Source: an uncultured Alphaproteobacteria bacterium
GTDB lineage: Bacteria; Pseudomonadota; Alphaproteobacteria; Micropepsales; Micropepsaceae
Direction of reading: 5' to 3'
Assembly (NCBI GenBank): GCA_902826695.1
Contig: CADEFU010000004.1
Coordinates: 62,001 to 126,000, forward strand
Length of the DNA stretch: 64,000 nucleotides
The notes below the pieces were generated by a model, which was given only the letters and a program-made list of their open reading frames with translations, was not told the DNA's origin and ran no database searches. Shown here one piece after another: positions 26,656 to 37,121 of this stretch; position 1 is the first letter of the stretch, and each line of letters opens with the position of its first letter. The position numbers were made by a program, and so were the translations under genes.

Positions 26656-29499
26656 ATGAAAATCCTGTCCGCTGCCGCCGTATCTGTGCTCGCGCTATTC
26701 GCCGTCGCCTGTTCCGACTCCACCACGACCAAGCCGCAAGCGCCCGCTGCGCTGAAGGTAGAGCCGCTGAAGTTCACCGAGCGCACGCTGCCGAACGGCC
26801 TCAAAGTCTACGCGATGCCCGATCCGAACACGGCCAATGTCTCAGTCCAGGTCTGGTACGATGTCGGCTCGAAAGACGATCCCGAGGGCCGCTCAGGCTT
26901 CGCGCACCTTTTCGAACACATCATGTTCAAGGCAACGAAGAACATGCCGCCGGAAACGCTCGACCGTTTGACGGAAGACGTTGGCGGCTTCAACAATGCC
27001 TCCACCTACGACGACTTCACGAACTACTACCAAGTCGTGCCCGCGAACCACCTCGAACGCCTTCTCTGGGCGGAAGCCGAGCGCATGGGCTCGCTCGTCG
27101 TGGACGAGGCGATCTTCAAGTCCGAACGCGATGTCGTGAAGGAAGAGTATCGCCAGCGCATCCTGGCCTCGCCTTACGGCAAGCTCTTCGGCCTTTACCT
27201 CCCGCAAACGAACTTCACCGTCCACCCCTATGGCCGCCCGGGCATCGGCTCGATCGAAAACCTAGATGCCGCGACGGTCTCCGACGTGCGCGCGTTCCAC
27301 GCGACGTACTACCGCCCGGACAACGCTGTGCTAGTCGTCGCCGGCAACTTCGACCAGGCGCAATTCGACAAATGGGTCGATCAGTATTTCGCGCCAATCG
27401 CTGCGCCCAAGCGTCCGATCCCGCGCGTGACTGCCGTCGAACCCGCGCGCACGGCGCCCAAGGATTACACGGTCTATGAGCCGAACACGCCGCTGCCGGC
27501 CGTGTCGATCTCGTTCCCGCAGCCGAATTCGCTCAGCCCCGATCTGGCAGCCTTGACTGTGCTCGACGCGATCCTCGCCAAAGGCGAAAGCTCAAGGCTC
27601 TACCAATCGCTCGTCTACACGCAGCAAATCGCGGCCCAGGTGTTCACGAGCCTGGAGGCAACGCGCGACCCCGGCGCCTACACCGTTGCTGCCATCCTAA
27701 GCGAAGGCAAATCGGCGGAAGACGGCGCCAAAAGCCTGATGGCCGAAATCGCCAAGCTGCGCGACACCGCCGTGACCGCCGCCGAACTCGATGAAGCCAA
27801 GAATGAACTCGTCTCCGAGACACTGGAAGGCCGTGAGACCGCATTCGGCAAGGCGAACGAACTCGCAAACGCCGTAATCCGATTTCGCGACCCGACCTAC
27901 GCCGACAAGCTGCTATCGGGCATCCAGGCGGTCACAGCCGCCGACGTTCAGCGCGTGGCGAAATCTATTCTCGACGACAACAAGCGCATCACGATCCGCT
28001 ACCTGGCGGAGGAAACCAGACCGAAGGACGCAAAGGGCGATACGATCGCAACCGCCGCCACGGTCCAAGCGCAAAAGCTCGACATCCCCGCGAGCGAGAT
28101 CACAGTCTTCAAGCTCGCACCCGAAGCTGAGCGTGTGAAAGCGCCGGCACCGCAAGCCCCCGTCGCCGCCAAGCTGCCAACGCCCAGCGACACGAAACTC
28201 GCAAACGGTCTGCGCGTCATCGTCGCCGCAAAGCGCGGCGTGCCGATCGTGAGCGCGCAACTCGGCGTTCTAGCCGGTTCGAGTAGCGACCCGGAAACGC
28301 TGGGTGGTCTCGCCGCACTCGCAGCCGACGTGATGACCAAAGGCACGAAGACGCGCAGCGCCACCGACATCGCACGCCAAATCGAAGCCTTGGGTGCCGA
28401 ACTCGGCGCCGGTGCCGGCGCAGACAACTCCGTGGTTTCGCTTGAAACCCGCGCCGACCGCGCCGCTGACGCGATGGCGATCATGGCCGACGTCGCGCGT
28501 AACCCAGCCTTCGCCGCGGAAGAGGTCGAACGCCAGCGCCAGCAGACGCTCGACGGCCTGCAGGTGGCGCTCCGCCAACCTGGCCAAGTCGCGCGCTTCG
28601 CCATGACGCGCGTGCTGTTCGGCCTTGGGCCCTATGGCAGCGTCGCATCGCCAAGAAGCGTGGCCGCGATCAAGCCGGAAAACCTCGCACAGTTTCACCA
28701 GACCCACTGGCGCCCGGACAACGCACTGCTCGTGATCTCCGGCGACGTCTCGACGGAGGACGGCCTGAAGCTCGCCGAAAAATACTTCGGTGATTGGAAG
28801 CAACCACCCAATCCGGCAGGCACGGCCCCCAAGGCTGAACTCGGCGTCCAAAGCGCCCGCGCGATCGTCGTCGACTTGCCGAAGTCCGGCCAAGCGGCGG
28901 TCAGCTTTGGCATGCTTGGAATCCCACGCACGGCCGCCGACTACTTCCCGGCGCTCGTCGCGAACTCGGTCTTGGGCGGCGGCTACTCCGCGCGGCTCAA
29001 CCAAGAAATCCGCATCAAGCGCGGCCTGTCCTACGGGGTGAGCTCCGGCTTTGCCGCGCGCCAAGCGCCGGGTCCGATCATCGTAATGGCGCAAACGAAG
29101 AACGAGTCTGCCGTTCAAGTCGCCGACCTTATGACGCAAGAGTTCGTCAAGATCATGAGCGCCGACGTCCCGGCCGCCGAACTTGGCGCGCGCCAAGCAA
29201 ACCTGATCGGCTCCTTCGGCCGCGACGTGGAAACGGCATCGGGCCTCGGCGGGCAGCTCGCAACGCTCGCGACGTTCGGCATCCCGCTCGAAAAATTGAC
29301 GACTTACGTCGCCGACATCCAGGCCGTCACGCCCCAGAGTGCGAAAGAAGCAGCTGCAAAACTCTATGACCCGAAGAAGGCCTCGATGGTCGTGGTCGGT
29401 GACGGCAGCGTCTTCTTCAGCGCCTTGAAGAAGAAGAAGCCGGACTTGCAGCGCATCCCGATCGACAAACTCAACCTCGATAGCCCCACGTTGCAGTAG
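26656..29499 (+). CDS. M16 family zinc metallopeptidase, double-domain lipoprotein
   Basis: 947-residue pitrilysin/insulysin-type peptidase with two homologous halves in one chain. The signal is a lipoprotein type (lipobox AVAC, Cys 19), placing it in the periplasm on a membrane. The N-terminal half (about 40-480) is catalytic: inverted zinc motif H84-LFE87-H88 and the downstream Glu in SERDVVKEE near 157-164. The C-terminal half (about 510-940) begins DTKLANGLRVIVAAKRGVPI and lacks HxxEH, as expected for the inactive partner that closes the chamber; the usual R/Y pair lies near GGGYSARLNQEIRIKRGLSYG. A good ribosome site (GGGGAG) precedes the ATG. Confidence 0.92.
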   Translation: MKILSAAAVSVLALFAVACSDSTTTKPQAPAALKVEPLKFTERTLPNGLKVYAMPDPNTANVSVQVWYDVGSKDDPEGRSGFAHLFEHIMFKATKNMPPETLDRLTEDVGGFNNASTYDDFTNYYQVVPANHLERLLWAEAERMGSLVVDEAIFKSERDVVKEEYRQRILASPYGKLFGLYLPQTNFTVHPYGRPGIGSIENLDAATVSDVRAFHATYYRPDNAVLVVAGNFDQAQFDKWVDQYFAPIAAPKRPIPRVTAVEPARTAPKDYTVYEPNTPLPAVSISFPQPNSLSPDLAALTVLDAILAKGESSRLYQSLVYTQQIAAQVFTSLEATRDPGAYTVAAILSEGKSAEDGAKSLMAEIAKLRDTAVTAAELDEAKNELVSETLEGRETAFGKANELANAVIRFRDPTYADKLLSGIQAVTAADVQRVAKSILDDNKRITIRYLAEETRPKDAKGDTIATAATVQAQKLDIPASEITVFKLAPEAERVKAPAPQAPVAAKLPTPSDTKLANGLRVIVAAKRGVPIVSAQLGVLAGSSSDPETLGGLAALAADVMTKGTKTRSATDIARQIEALGAELGAGAGADNSVVSLETRADRAADAMAIMADVARNPAFAAEEVERQRQQTLDGLQVALRQPGQVARFAMTRVLFGLGPYGSVASPRSVAAIKPENLAQFHQTHWRPDNALLVISGDVSTEDGLKLAEKYFGDWKQPPNPAGTAPKAELGVQSARAIVVDLPKSGQAAVSFGMLGIPRTAADYFPALVANSVLGGGYSARLNQEIRIKRGLSYGVSSGFAARQAPGPIIVMAQTKNESAVQVADLMTQEFVKIMSADVPAAELGARQANLIGSFGRDVETASGLGGQLATLATFGIPLEKLTTYVADIQAVTPQSAKEAAAKLYDPKKASMVVVGDGSVFFSALKKKKPDLQRIPIDKLNLDSPTLQ

Positions 29500-29832
29500 G
29501 CAATGGTCGGTAGTCCCGGCCCTCCCTTCCGGGGGGCCGGGATGGCAAGGTGAGTCTTGCCTCACCGCGGCATCCGTTCGATTTATGTTCTAGTGCAGCG
29601 GGCGGCGAGTCTTCGCGGCGTCGAGCGGTTCGTGACGCCGTTACATGCAGAGGCGCGGTACCAGCGGGGTGGTGTAAAAAATGGCGCAAACAAGCCATTG
29701 CAGAACCATAACGTCCCAAATGCTGTTGATTTTGGTGCGCGAACCGCACGCCGAGCGCACTGCGTTGTTTGCCGGTTCACAGAGCCGCCGGTAAGAGTGT
29801 CACTCAACCCACGACTGAGAATCAAAAGACCA
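29500..29832. other. Gene-free interval before proS, with two hairpin regions
   Basis: 333 bases without a convincing gene. At its left end is a GC-rich hairpin (separate entry). Next come two mutually exclusive short hairpins: GGCAAG (29544-29549) with CTTGCC (29556-29561), or GGTGAG (29549-29554) with CTCACC (29561-29566). The rest has lower GC and a small AATGGC-N8-GCCATT repeat near 29680-29700. The proS frame is open back to 29557 but does not resemble ProRS before 29833. The proS promoter should lie here; I cannot place it. Confidence 0.5.
29515..29541 (+). terminator. GC-rich hairpin after the M16 gene, possible terminator
   Basis: Eleven pairs (one G-U) between 29515-29525 and 29531-29541 with a 5-base loop, starting 16 bases after the stop codon. 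No T-run follows, so a Rho-independent stop is uncertain; it may instead protect the 3' end. Confidence 0.4.
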
Positions 29833-31152
29833 ATGCGCGTATCCCGTTCCTTCCTGCCCACGCTGCGTGAGACGCCCGCGGAAGCCCAAATTGTCTCGCA
29901 TCGCTACATGCTGCGCGCAGGCCTCGTGCGCCAGCAGGCGGCGGGCATCTACTCATGGCTGCCGCTTGGCCATCGCGTGCTCCGTAAGATCGAGCAAATC
30001 GTGCGTGAGGAACAGGACAGAGCAGGGGCGATCGAACTGCTGATGCCCACGCTGCAAGCCGCCGACCTCTGGCGCGAGAGCGGACGTTACGACGCCTACG
30101 GCAAGGAAATGCTGCGCATCAAGGACCGTCACGAGCGCGATCTGCTGTACGGCCCCACGAACGAGGAGATGATCACCGAAATCTTCCGCTCGGCCGTGCG
30201 CTCCTATAAGGACATGCCGCGCATCCTCTACCACATTCAGTGGAAGTTCCGGGACGAGATCCGCCCGCGCTTCGGCGTTATGCGCGGCCGCGAGTTTCTG
30301 ATGAAGGACTCGTACTCGTTCGACCTCGACGCCGCCGGCGCGCGCCATTCGTATAACAAGATGTTCGTCGCCTACCTGCGCACGTTCGCGCGCATGGGCC
30401 TGAAGGCGGTGCCGATGAAAGCCGATACCGGCCCCATCGGCGGCGACCTCTCCCACGAATTCATCGTTCTGGCCGACACCGGCGAAAGCCAAGTCTATTG
30501 CCACAAAGATTTGGTCGACATGGCCGTGCCGGAGAACGTCGATTTCGACGGCGACCTTGAGCCTTACATCAAGCAGCGCACGTCGCTGTACGCGGCGACC
30601 GACGAAAAACACGACGCCGAAGCCTTCGCGAAAATCCCGGCGGACAAGCAGCTTGCTGCACGAGGTATCGAAGTTGGTCACATCTTCTATTTCGGCACGA
30701 AGTACTCAAAGCCGATGAACGCCAAGGTCACGAACCAAAGCGGTGAAGACGTCCTTGTCGAAATGGGCTCCTACGGCATCGGCGTTTCGCGGCTGATGGG
30801 TGCGATCATCGAAGCAAGCCACGACGACGCGGGCATCATCTGGCCCGAAAGCGTTGCGCCCTACCGGGTGGGCTTGATCAGCCTCAAGGCGGACGACCCG
30901 AAGACTCGTCAGGTTTGCGAAGATCTTTACCAAAAACTGAGCGCGGCCGGGGTGGAAGTCCTATATGATGACACCGATGAACGGGCAGGGGCGAAGTTCT
31001 CGACGTTCGACCTGATCGGTCTGCCATGGCAGGTGCTGGTCGGCCCGCGTGGCCTGGCCAACAACCAGGTCGAAATCAAGAACCGCAAGACCGGCGAACG
31101 CCAGCACCTTGCGCCTGAGGCTGCATTGAATCTGTTCACCCGAAGGGCTTGA
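29833..31152 (+). CDS. proS: Proline--tRNA ligase, short form without editing domain
   Basis: 439-residue class II aminoacyl-tRNA synthetase that charges tRNA-Pro. Class II motif 1 is around [21 protein letters not shown], motif 2 is [25 protein letters not shown]-like near residue 150, and motif 3 is [15 protein letters not shown] near 320; the anticodon domain follows with [20 protein letters not shown]. At about 440 residues it lacks the roughly 180-residue insertion that edits Ala-tRNA-Pro in the 570-residue bacterial type, as is usual in Alphaproteobacteria. ATG 29833 starts the family sequence. Its stop overlaps the lolC start (TGATG). Confidence 0.95.
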   Translation: MRVSRSFLPTLRETPAEAQIVSHRYMLRAGLVRQQAAGIYSWLPLGHRVLRKIEQIVREEQDRAGAIELLMPTLQAADLWRESGRYDAYGKEMLRIKDRHERDLLYGPTNEEMITEIFRSAVRSYKDMPRILYHIQWKFRDEIRPRFGVMRGREFLMKDSYSFDLDAAGARHSYNKMFVAYLRTFARMGLKAVPMKADTGPIGGDLSHEFIVLADTGESQVYCHKDLVDMAVPENVDFDGDLEPYIKQRTSLYAATDEKHDAEAFAKIPADKQLAARGIEVGHIFYFGTKYSKPMNAKVTNQSGEDVLVEMGSYGIGVSRLMGAIIEASHDDAGIIWPESVAPYRVGLISLKADDPKTRQVCEDLYQKLSAAGVEVLYDDTDERAGAKFSTFDLIGLPWQVLVGPRGLANNQVEIKNRKTGERQHLAPEAALNLFTRRA

Positions 31153-32475
31153 TGAACCGCGTCGTCGACTTCCAAGGCCAAGAGCAAATGCGCCGACCAC
31201 CGCAACCGCGGCCGCGTCGCGCAACCGGCACAGCGCCGTTCTCGCCGTTCGAGTTCATGCTGGCCGGCCGCTACCTGCGTGCCCGCCGCAAGGAAGGCTG
31301 GATCTCGGTCATCGCCGGCTTCTCGCTCGCCGGCATCGCGCTAGGCGTGGCGACGCTCATCATCGTCATGGCCGTCATGAACGGTTTCCGCGCCGAATTG
31401 ATGGGCAAGATTTTGGGCTTCAACGGACACTTCACGATTTACGGCATCACGAACACGCTGCACAAATGGGAAGACATGGCCACGAAGCTGCGCCGTATTC
31501 CCGGCGTCGTGCGCGTGACGCCGCTCGTGCAGGGCCAAGCGCTGCTGACCGCCGGCGGGGGCTCGCCGGGCGTGCTCGTGCGCGGCGTGCGCGCATCGGA
31601 CATTATGAATACGAAGCTCGTGGTCGACTCGCTGAGCGACGGCGCGATCCAACGCTACCAGCGCAACAACGAGAGTGTGCTGATCGGCGAACGCTTGTCG
31701 AACCAACTCGGGCTGCTTCCCGGAATGCAGATCACGCTGACGGCTGCACGCGGCAACGTAACGCCGTTTGGCGTGACGCCGCGGCAGAAGCAGTACACGG
31801 TCGCCGGTACCTTCAAAGTAGGGATGTCGCAGTTCGATGAGTCCGTCATTTTCATGCCGCTGCCCGAAGCCCAGTCTTACTTCAACAAGGGTCAAGGCGT
31901 CAGCGGCATCGAAATCATGGTGTCGAATCCCGACCAGATCGCAGACGTGCGCCCCGCAATCACCAACGTCGTGGGTGAGGCCGCGCGTATCGTCGACTGG
32001 CAGCAAGAGAACAAGACCCTTTTCGGTGCGCTCCAAGTCGAGCGCACGGTGATGTTCCTCATCCTCTCGCTCATCATCATTGTTGCCGGTTTCAACATCA
32101 TCTCCGGCATGATCATGATGGTGAAGGACAAGACGCGCGACATCGCCATACTGCGCACGATGGGCGCGACGTCAGGCACTATCCTGCGCGTGTTCTTGAT
32201 GTCGGGCTCCGCGATCGGCGTCGTCGGCACGCTCATGGGTTTCCTGCTCGGCGTGCTCTTCTGCACCTACATCGAAGAGATCCGTCAGTTCCTGATCTGG
32301 GTCAGCGGCATGGACCTGTTCCCGGAGGCGCTCTATTTCCTAAGCCGTCTCCCCGCAAAAATGGAAACGAGCGAAGTTATCTACGTCGTGGTCACCGCGC
32401 TCACGCTCTCCATTCTGGCGACGGTGTATCCCGCCTGGCGCGCAGCGAAACTCGATCCGGTGGATGCACTGCGCT

Positions 32476-32483
<8 letters not shown>
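31152..32483 (+). CDS. lolC: Lipoprotein-releasing ABC transporter permease (LolC/LolE type)
   Basis: 443-residue inner-membrane subunit of the LolCDE-type machine that extracts lipoproteins and passes them to LolA. The N-terminal part FEFMLAGRYLRARRKEGWISVIAGFSLAGIALG-like leads to the first membrane helix, then a large periplasmic domain (about 65-290), then three C-terminal helices of the FtsX fold (VMFLILSLIIIVAGFNIISG, the loop RDIAILRTMGAT, and ILATVYPAWRAAKLDPVDALRYE). Alphaproteobacteria usually have a single permease gene, as here, working as a homodimer. It overlaps proS by 1 base and lolD by 8. Confidence 0.93.
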
Positions 32484-33209
<726 letters not shown>

Positions 33210-33213
<4 letters not shown>

Positions 33214-33602
33214 GTGAGCAGCCGCTCGTAACCGGCAGCGCGGCGAACGCGCTGGGCATCTTCTGCCACGCTCTACACATGGCGCTCGTGTTCTTCGCGT
33301 TGCTCGGCTGGCTGATACCAAGCGGGCCGGTGCTGATCGGGCATTTGATTTACATCCCCGGCCTTATCGCGGTCTGGCTGCTCAACAAAGGCGTCTGCCC
33401 ACTGAACAACATCGAGTCCCGATTGACCACCGGCCGCTGGCGCAACCCGTCGAACGCAGAGGAAGGCAGCTTCATCGTCACCATTGTTCAGCGCTACCTA
33501 AACCTGCACCCGACACAACGCCTAATGGATGCGATCACGTACGGTCTGATGGCAATTGTGTGGGGATTGTCCTGGCTGCACTTGAGCCTGTTGAAAACCT
33601 AG
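33210..33602 (+). CDS. Small membrane protein, possibly DUF2784-like
   Basis: 130 residues with three to four hydrophobic segments (GIFCHALHMALVFFALLGWL, LIGHLIYIPGLIAVWLLN, YGLMAIVWGLSWLHLSLL) and a conserved-looking CPLNNIESRLTTGRW between them. The CPL-x-x-E motif resembles DUF2784 proteins, but I am not sure of the family. It starts at GTG inside the lolD stop (GTGA) and ends 66 bases before dnaE, so it belongs to the proS-lolC-lolD transcript. Function unknown. Confidence 0.65.
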
Positions 33603-33628
33603 CCCCGGCCTGTTGCGATCAGGCGGGG
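33603..33628 (+). other. Hairpin in the leader before dnaE
   Basis: CCCCG and CCTG (33603-33612, one bulged G) pair with CAGGCGGGG (33620-33628) around a 7-base loop, directly after the previous stop codon and 40 bases before the dnaE ATG. No T-run follows. Could be a weak attenuator or mRNA end; function unproven. Confidence 0.3.
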
Positions 33629-33668
33629 CAGGGGACTTACATCCCGCCCACGTAACCCTTGAGGCACC

Positions 33669-36600
33669 ATGCCGGCACACGCGAACTTCGTTCACCTGCG
33701 CGTACACTCAGCCTTTTCGCTGCTCGAAGGCGCGATGCAGCCAGGCGAGATCGCCAAGCTCTGCCAAAAGCACAAGATGCCGGCTGTCGCTGTGACCGAC
33801 ACGAACAACCTGTTCGGTCTCTACGACCTCACCGAAGCAATGACGAAGGCGGGCGTACAGCCAATAATGGCCTGCCAACTCGCCCTCCATGTCGAAGGCG
33901 AAGGCTCGAAGCGCAACCTCACCCAAACCCGCAGCGGCCACGACGGCTTCATTGTCCTGCTCGTGCAGACCGAGCAAGGCTACGCAAACCTGATCAAACT
34001 CGCGAGCAAAGCCCACCTCGACGTGAAGCCCGGCGAACCGCCGCACATCACCTGGGAGATGTTGGAGCGGCACAACGCTGGCCTGATCGCGCTGACCGGC
34101 GGCCCGAAAGGCCTCATCAACAAGCTCATCGTCGAAGGCCAACTCGACGCAGCCAGACTTTGGCTCGAGAACTATCGGACCGTGTTCGCCGATCGCCTCT
34201 ACGTCGAACTTCAGCGGCACGGCATGGCCGACGAAGTGGCGGCCGAACCGCACCTTGCAAAGCTCGCCTACGACCTCGCGCTACCGCTTGTGGCCACGAA
34301 CGAGCCATTCTTCGGCAAGAAGGACATGTTCGAAGCCCATGACGCACTGCTCTGCATCGCCGACAGCGCGTACGTAGCCCAAGACGACCGCCGCAAAGAG
34401 AGCGACCAGCACTACTTCAAATCGGCTGAGGAAATGACGGCGCTGTTCGCCGACGTGCCGGAAGCCATCGAGAACACGATCGAGATTGCCAGGCGCTGCG
34501 CCTTCATCCCAAAGAAACGCAACCCGATCCTGCCGGACTTCGTGCCCACCTCGGGCCTCTCGCCCGAAGACGAGCTTCGCGAGCAGGCGAAGATTGGGCT
34601 CAAAGCCCGCCTCGCCGCAAACGGCCTCTACGCGGAAGAGAAGGTTTATTGGGACCGTCTCGACTACGAGATCGGCATCATCAACAAGATGAAGTTTCCC
34701 GGCTACTTTCTGATCGTTTCCGATTTCATGAAGTGGACCCGGGGCCAGGGCATCCCCGTCGGCGTCCGTGGCTCCGGCGCCGGCTCAGTCGTCGCTTGGG
34801 CGCTACAAATCACGTCGCTAGACCCGCTTCGCTTCGGCCTTGTGTTCGAGCGCTTCCTGAACCCCGAACGCGTCTCGATGCCTGACTTCGATATCGACTT
34901 CTGCCAAGACCGGCGCGGCGAAGTTATCCGCTACGTACAGGACAAATACGGCAGCGATCGCGTTGCGCAGATCATCACGCTCGGCACGCTCCAAGCCCGC
35001 GCGGCGTTGCGCGATGTCGGCCGCGTGCTGCAACTGCCGCAAGGTCAGGTGGACCGCATTGCGAAGATGATCAAGGTCCAGCCCGGCCAGACGATCACAC
35101 TGCGCGAAGCCATCGCTCAAGAACCGCGACTGCAGCAGATGGAGAACGAAGAAGAGTCCGTTGCGCGCTTGTTTCAAATCGCTCAGCAGCTTGAAGGACT
35201 CTACCGTCACGCTTCGACCCACGCCGCGGGCGTCGTGATCGGCGATCGCCCGCTCGACGAACTCGTCCCGCTTTACCGCGACCCAAGCTCCGACATGCCG
35301 GTGACGCAGCTCGACTACGAGCAGGACGAAAAGGCGGGCCTCGTCAAATTCGACTTCTTGGGATTGAAGACGCTCACGGTCATCGCGGAAACCGAGAAAA
35401 TGATCGCCGCCCGCCACGGCGTGCGTGTGAAGGCGGAAGAGGTCGCCTTCGACGACAAGAAGGCGTTCGAAGCACTCGGCAAAGGCGCCTCGACCGGCAT
35501 CTTCCAGCTGGAATCGACCGGCATGCGCGACCTGCTGCGCAAGATGAAACCCGACCGCGTTGAGGACCTCATCGCGCTTGTCGCGCTCTATCGGCCGGGC
35601 CCGATGGACCAGATACCGGTGTACATCGCTGTCAAACACGGTCGAGAGAAGCCGTTCTATCTGCACCCCTCGCTCGAGCCGATCCTGTCTGACACGCACG
35701 GCGTGATGACCTACCAAGAAGACGTGATGCTGATCGCGCGTGAGCTTGCGGGTTATTCACTCGGCCAAGCCGACGAACTGCGCCGCGCGATGGGCAAGAA
35801 GATCAAAGAGGAGATGGCCAAACACCGGGTGAAGTTCATCGATGGCGCCGCGGCCAAAAAGAACATCCCCGCCGACATCGCCGAACAAATCTTCTTACAA
35901 GCCGAAAAGTTTGCAGGTTACGGTTTCAACAAGGCACACGCCGCCGCTTACGCGCAGATCGCCTATCAAACAGCCTGGCTCAAGGCGAACTACCCCGTCG
36001 AGTTCTTCTGCGCATCTATGACACTCGATATCGGCTCACCCGAGCGCCTCTCGATCTTCCGTCAGGAAGCCGAACGCCTCGGCATCACCGTGGCTCCGCC
36101 CGACATTAACTCATCCGCAGCTCTCTTCACTGCAAGCCGCCGCGAAGACGGCACCGACGTCGTGCACTACGCGCTCGCAGCAGTCCGCAACGTCGGCCGC
36201 GCCGCGATGGATCACGTCATCGACGTACGAAATGCAGGCGGCAAGTTCACGAGCCTGTTCGACTTCGCTCGCCGTGTCGACGCCAAATATGTCAACCGCC
36301 GCATCCTGGAGAACCTGGTCGCCGCCGGTGCATTCGACAGCCTAAACTCGAACCGCGCTCAGGTGCATGCCGCAATCGAGATGATGCTCGGCGAAGCCTC
36401 GATCACCACCCGCGAACGCGAGAGCGCGCAGGTCAACCTGTTCGGCGAGGTCGAAACCGTACGCGACCGCGCGCTTCCCGAAGTGAACCAGTGGTCGATG
36501 CCTGAGCGCCTTTCGCGCGAGTTCGGCGCAATCGGCTTCTACATGTCCGCCCACCCCCTCGACGAGTTCGCCCAAACGCTGGCGCGCATGCGCGTCGTTC

Positions 36601-37121
36601 CCTACGCCGAACTCGCCGCCGACAAACGTCACGAAGACCGTGCGGTCACGCTCGCAGGCAGCGTCATCCGCCGCCAGGAGCGTCGTACCAAGGACGACAA
36701 GCGCATGGCGCACATCGGCTTCTCCGACGCCTCAGGTATGTTCGAAGCGGTCGTTTTCGCCGAAACGCTCGCCCAAGGTGGTCAGCACCTTGAGCCGGGC
36801 AAATCAGTCGTGCTCGACGTAACCACCAGATGGGACGGCGACGACCTGAAACTCCAGATCATGCGTATTCAAAACCTGAACGACGCCGCTGCCCAAACGG
36901 GCGCGGGACTGCGCATCTTCATCGACGACCCAAAGCCCTTGCCCAGCATCAAAGAGCGGCTGAAGGACCAACAAGGCAAAGGTCTCGTCTCGCTCATCTT
37001 CCCCGTCGAGAAGGGCGAACGCGAAGTGGAACTGGAGTTACCCGGCCGCTACGCCGTAACCCCGGCGTTGAAGGGCGCAATCCGCGTCGTCAACGGTGTG
37101 CGCGAAGTTGAGGAGGTTTAG
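33669..37121 (+). CDS. dnaE: DNA polymerase III subunit alpha
   Basis: 1150-residue replicative polymerase, the usual DnaE length. The N-terminal PHP domain begins FVHLRVHSAFSLLEGAM; the palm contains the catalytic Asp pair in MPDFDIDFCQDRRGEVI near residue 400 and the preceding GVRGSGAGSVVAWAL; further polymerase motifs are HASTHAAGVVIGD, LKTLTVIAETE and FAGYGFNKAHAAAYAQIAYQTAWLK. Late segments cover the helix-hairpin-helix (NRRILENLVAAGAFDSL) and OB domain (VTLAGSVIRRQERRTK). It has the features of the main replicase rather than the mutasome DnaE2. Its stop overlaps the stop of the convergent aminotransferase gene by 2 bases. Confidence 0.96.
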   Translation: MPAHANFVHLRVHSAFSLLEGAMQPGEIAKLCQKHKMPAVAVTDTNNLFGLYDLTEAMTKAGVQPIMACQLALHVEGEGSKRNLTQTRSGHDGFIVLLVQTEQGYANLIKLASKAHLDVKPGEPPHITWEMLERHNAGLIALTGGPKGLINKLIVEGQLDAARLWLENYRTVFADRLYVELQRHGMADEVAAEPHLAKLAYDLALPLVATNEPFFGKKDMFEAHDALLCIADSAYVAQDDRRKESDQHYFKSAEEMTALFADVPEAIENTIEIARRCAFIPKKRNPILPDFVPTSGLSPEDELREQAKIGLKARLAANGLYAEEKVYWDRLDYEIGIINKMKFPGYFLIVSDFMKWTRGQGIPVGVRGSGAGSVVAWALQITSLDPLRFGLVFERFLNPERVSMPDFDIDFCQDRRGEVIRYVQDKYGSDRVAQIITLGTLQARAALRDVGRVLQLPQGQVDRIAKMIKVQPGQTITLREAIAQEPRLQQMENEEESVARLFQIAQQLEGLYRHASTHAAGVVIGDRPLDELVPLYRDPSSDMPVTQLDYEQDEKAGLVKFDFLGLKTLTVIAETEKMIAARHGVRVKAEEVAFDDKKAFEALGKGASTGIFQLESTGMRDLLRKMKPDRVEDLIALVALYRPGPMDQIPVYIAVKHGREKPFYLHPSLEPILSDTHGVMTYQEDVMLIARELAGYSLGQADELRRAMGKKIKEEMAKHRVKFIDGAAAKKNIPADIAEQIFLQAEKFAGYGFNKAHAAAYAQIAYQTAWLKANYPVEFFCASMTLDIGSPERLSIFRQEAERLGITVAPPDINSSAALFTASRREDGTDVVHYALAAVRNVGRAAMDHVIDVRNAGGKFTSLFDFARRVDAKYVNRRILENLVAAGAFDSLNSNRAQVHAAIEMMLGEASITTRERESAQVNLFGEVETVRDRALPEVNQWSMPERLSREFGAIGFYMSAHPLDEFAQTLARMRVVPYAELAADKRHEDRAVTLAGSVIRRQERRTKDDKRMAHIGFSDASGMFEAVVFAETLAQGGQHLEPGKSVVLDVTTRWDGDDLKLQIMRIQNLNDAAAQTGAGLRIFIDDPKPLPSIKERLKDQQGKGLVSLIFPVEKGEREVELELPGRYAVTPALKGAIRVVNGVREVEEV

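Noticed and set aside
26656-29499. M16 gene as a fusion of two separate peptidase genes
   Set aside because: Double-domain M16 proteins of about 950 residues with an inactive second half are a known normal form, so this is not unusual.
29833-31152. ProRS as truncated because it lacks the editing insertion
   Set aside because: The short form of about 440 residues is normal in Alphaproteobacteria; all class II motifs are present.
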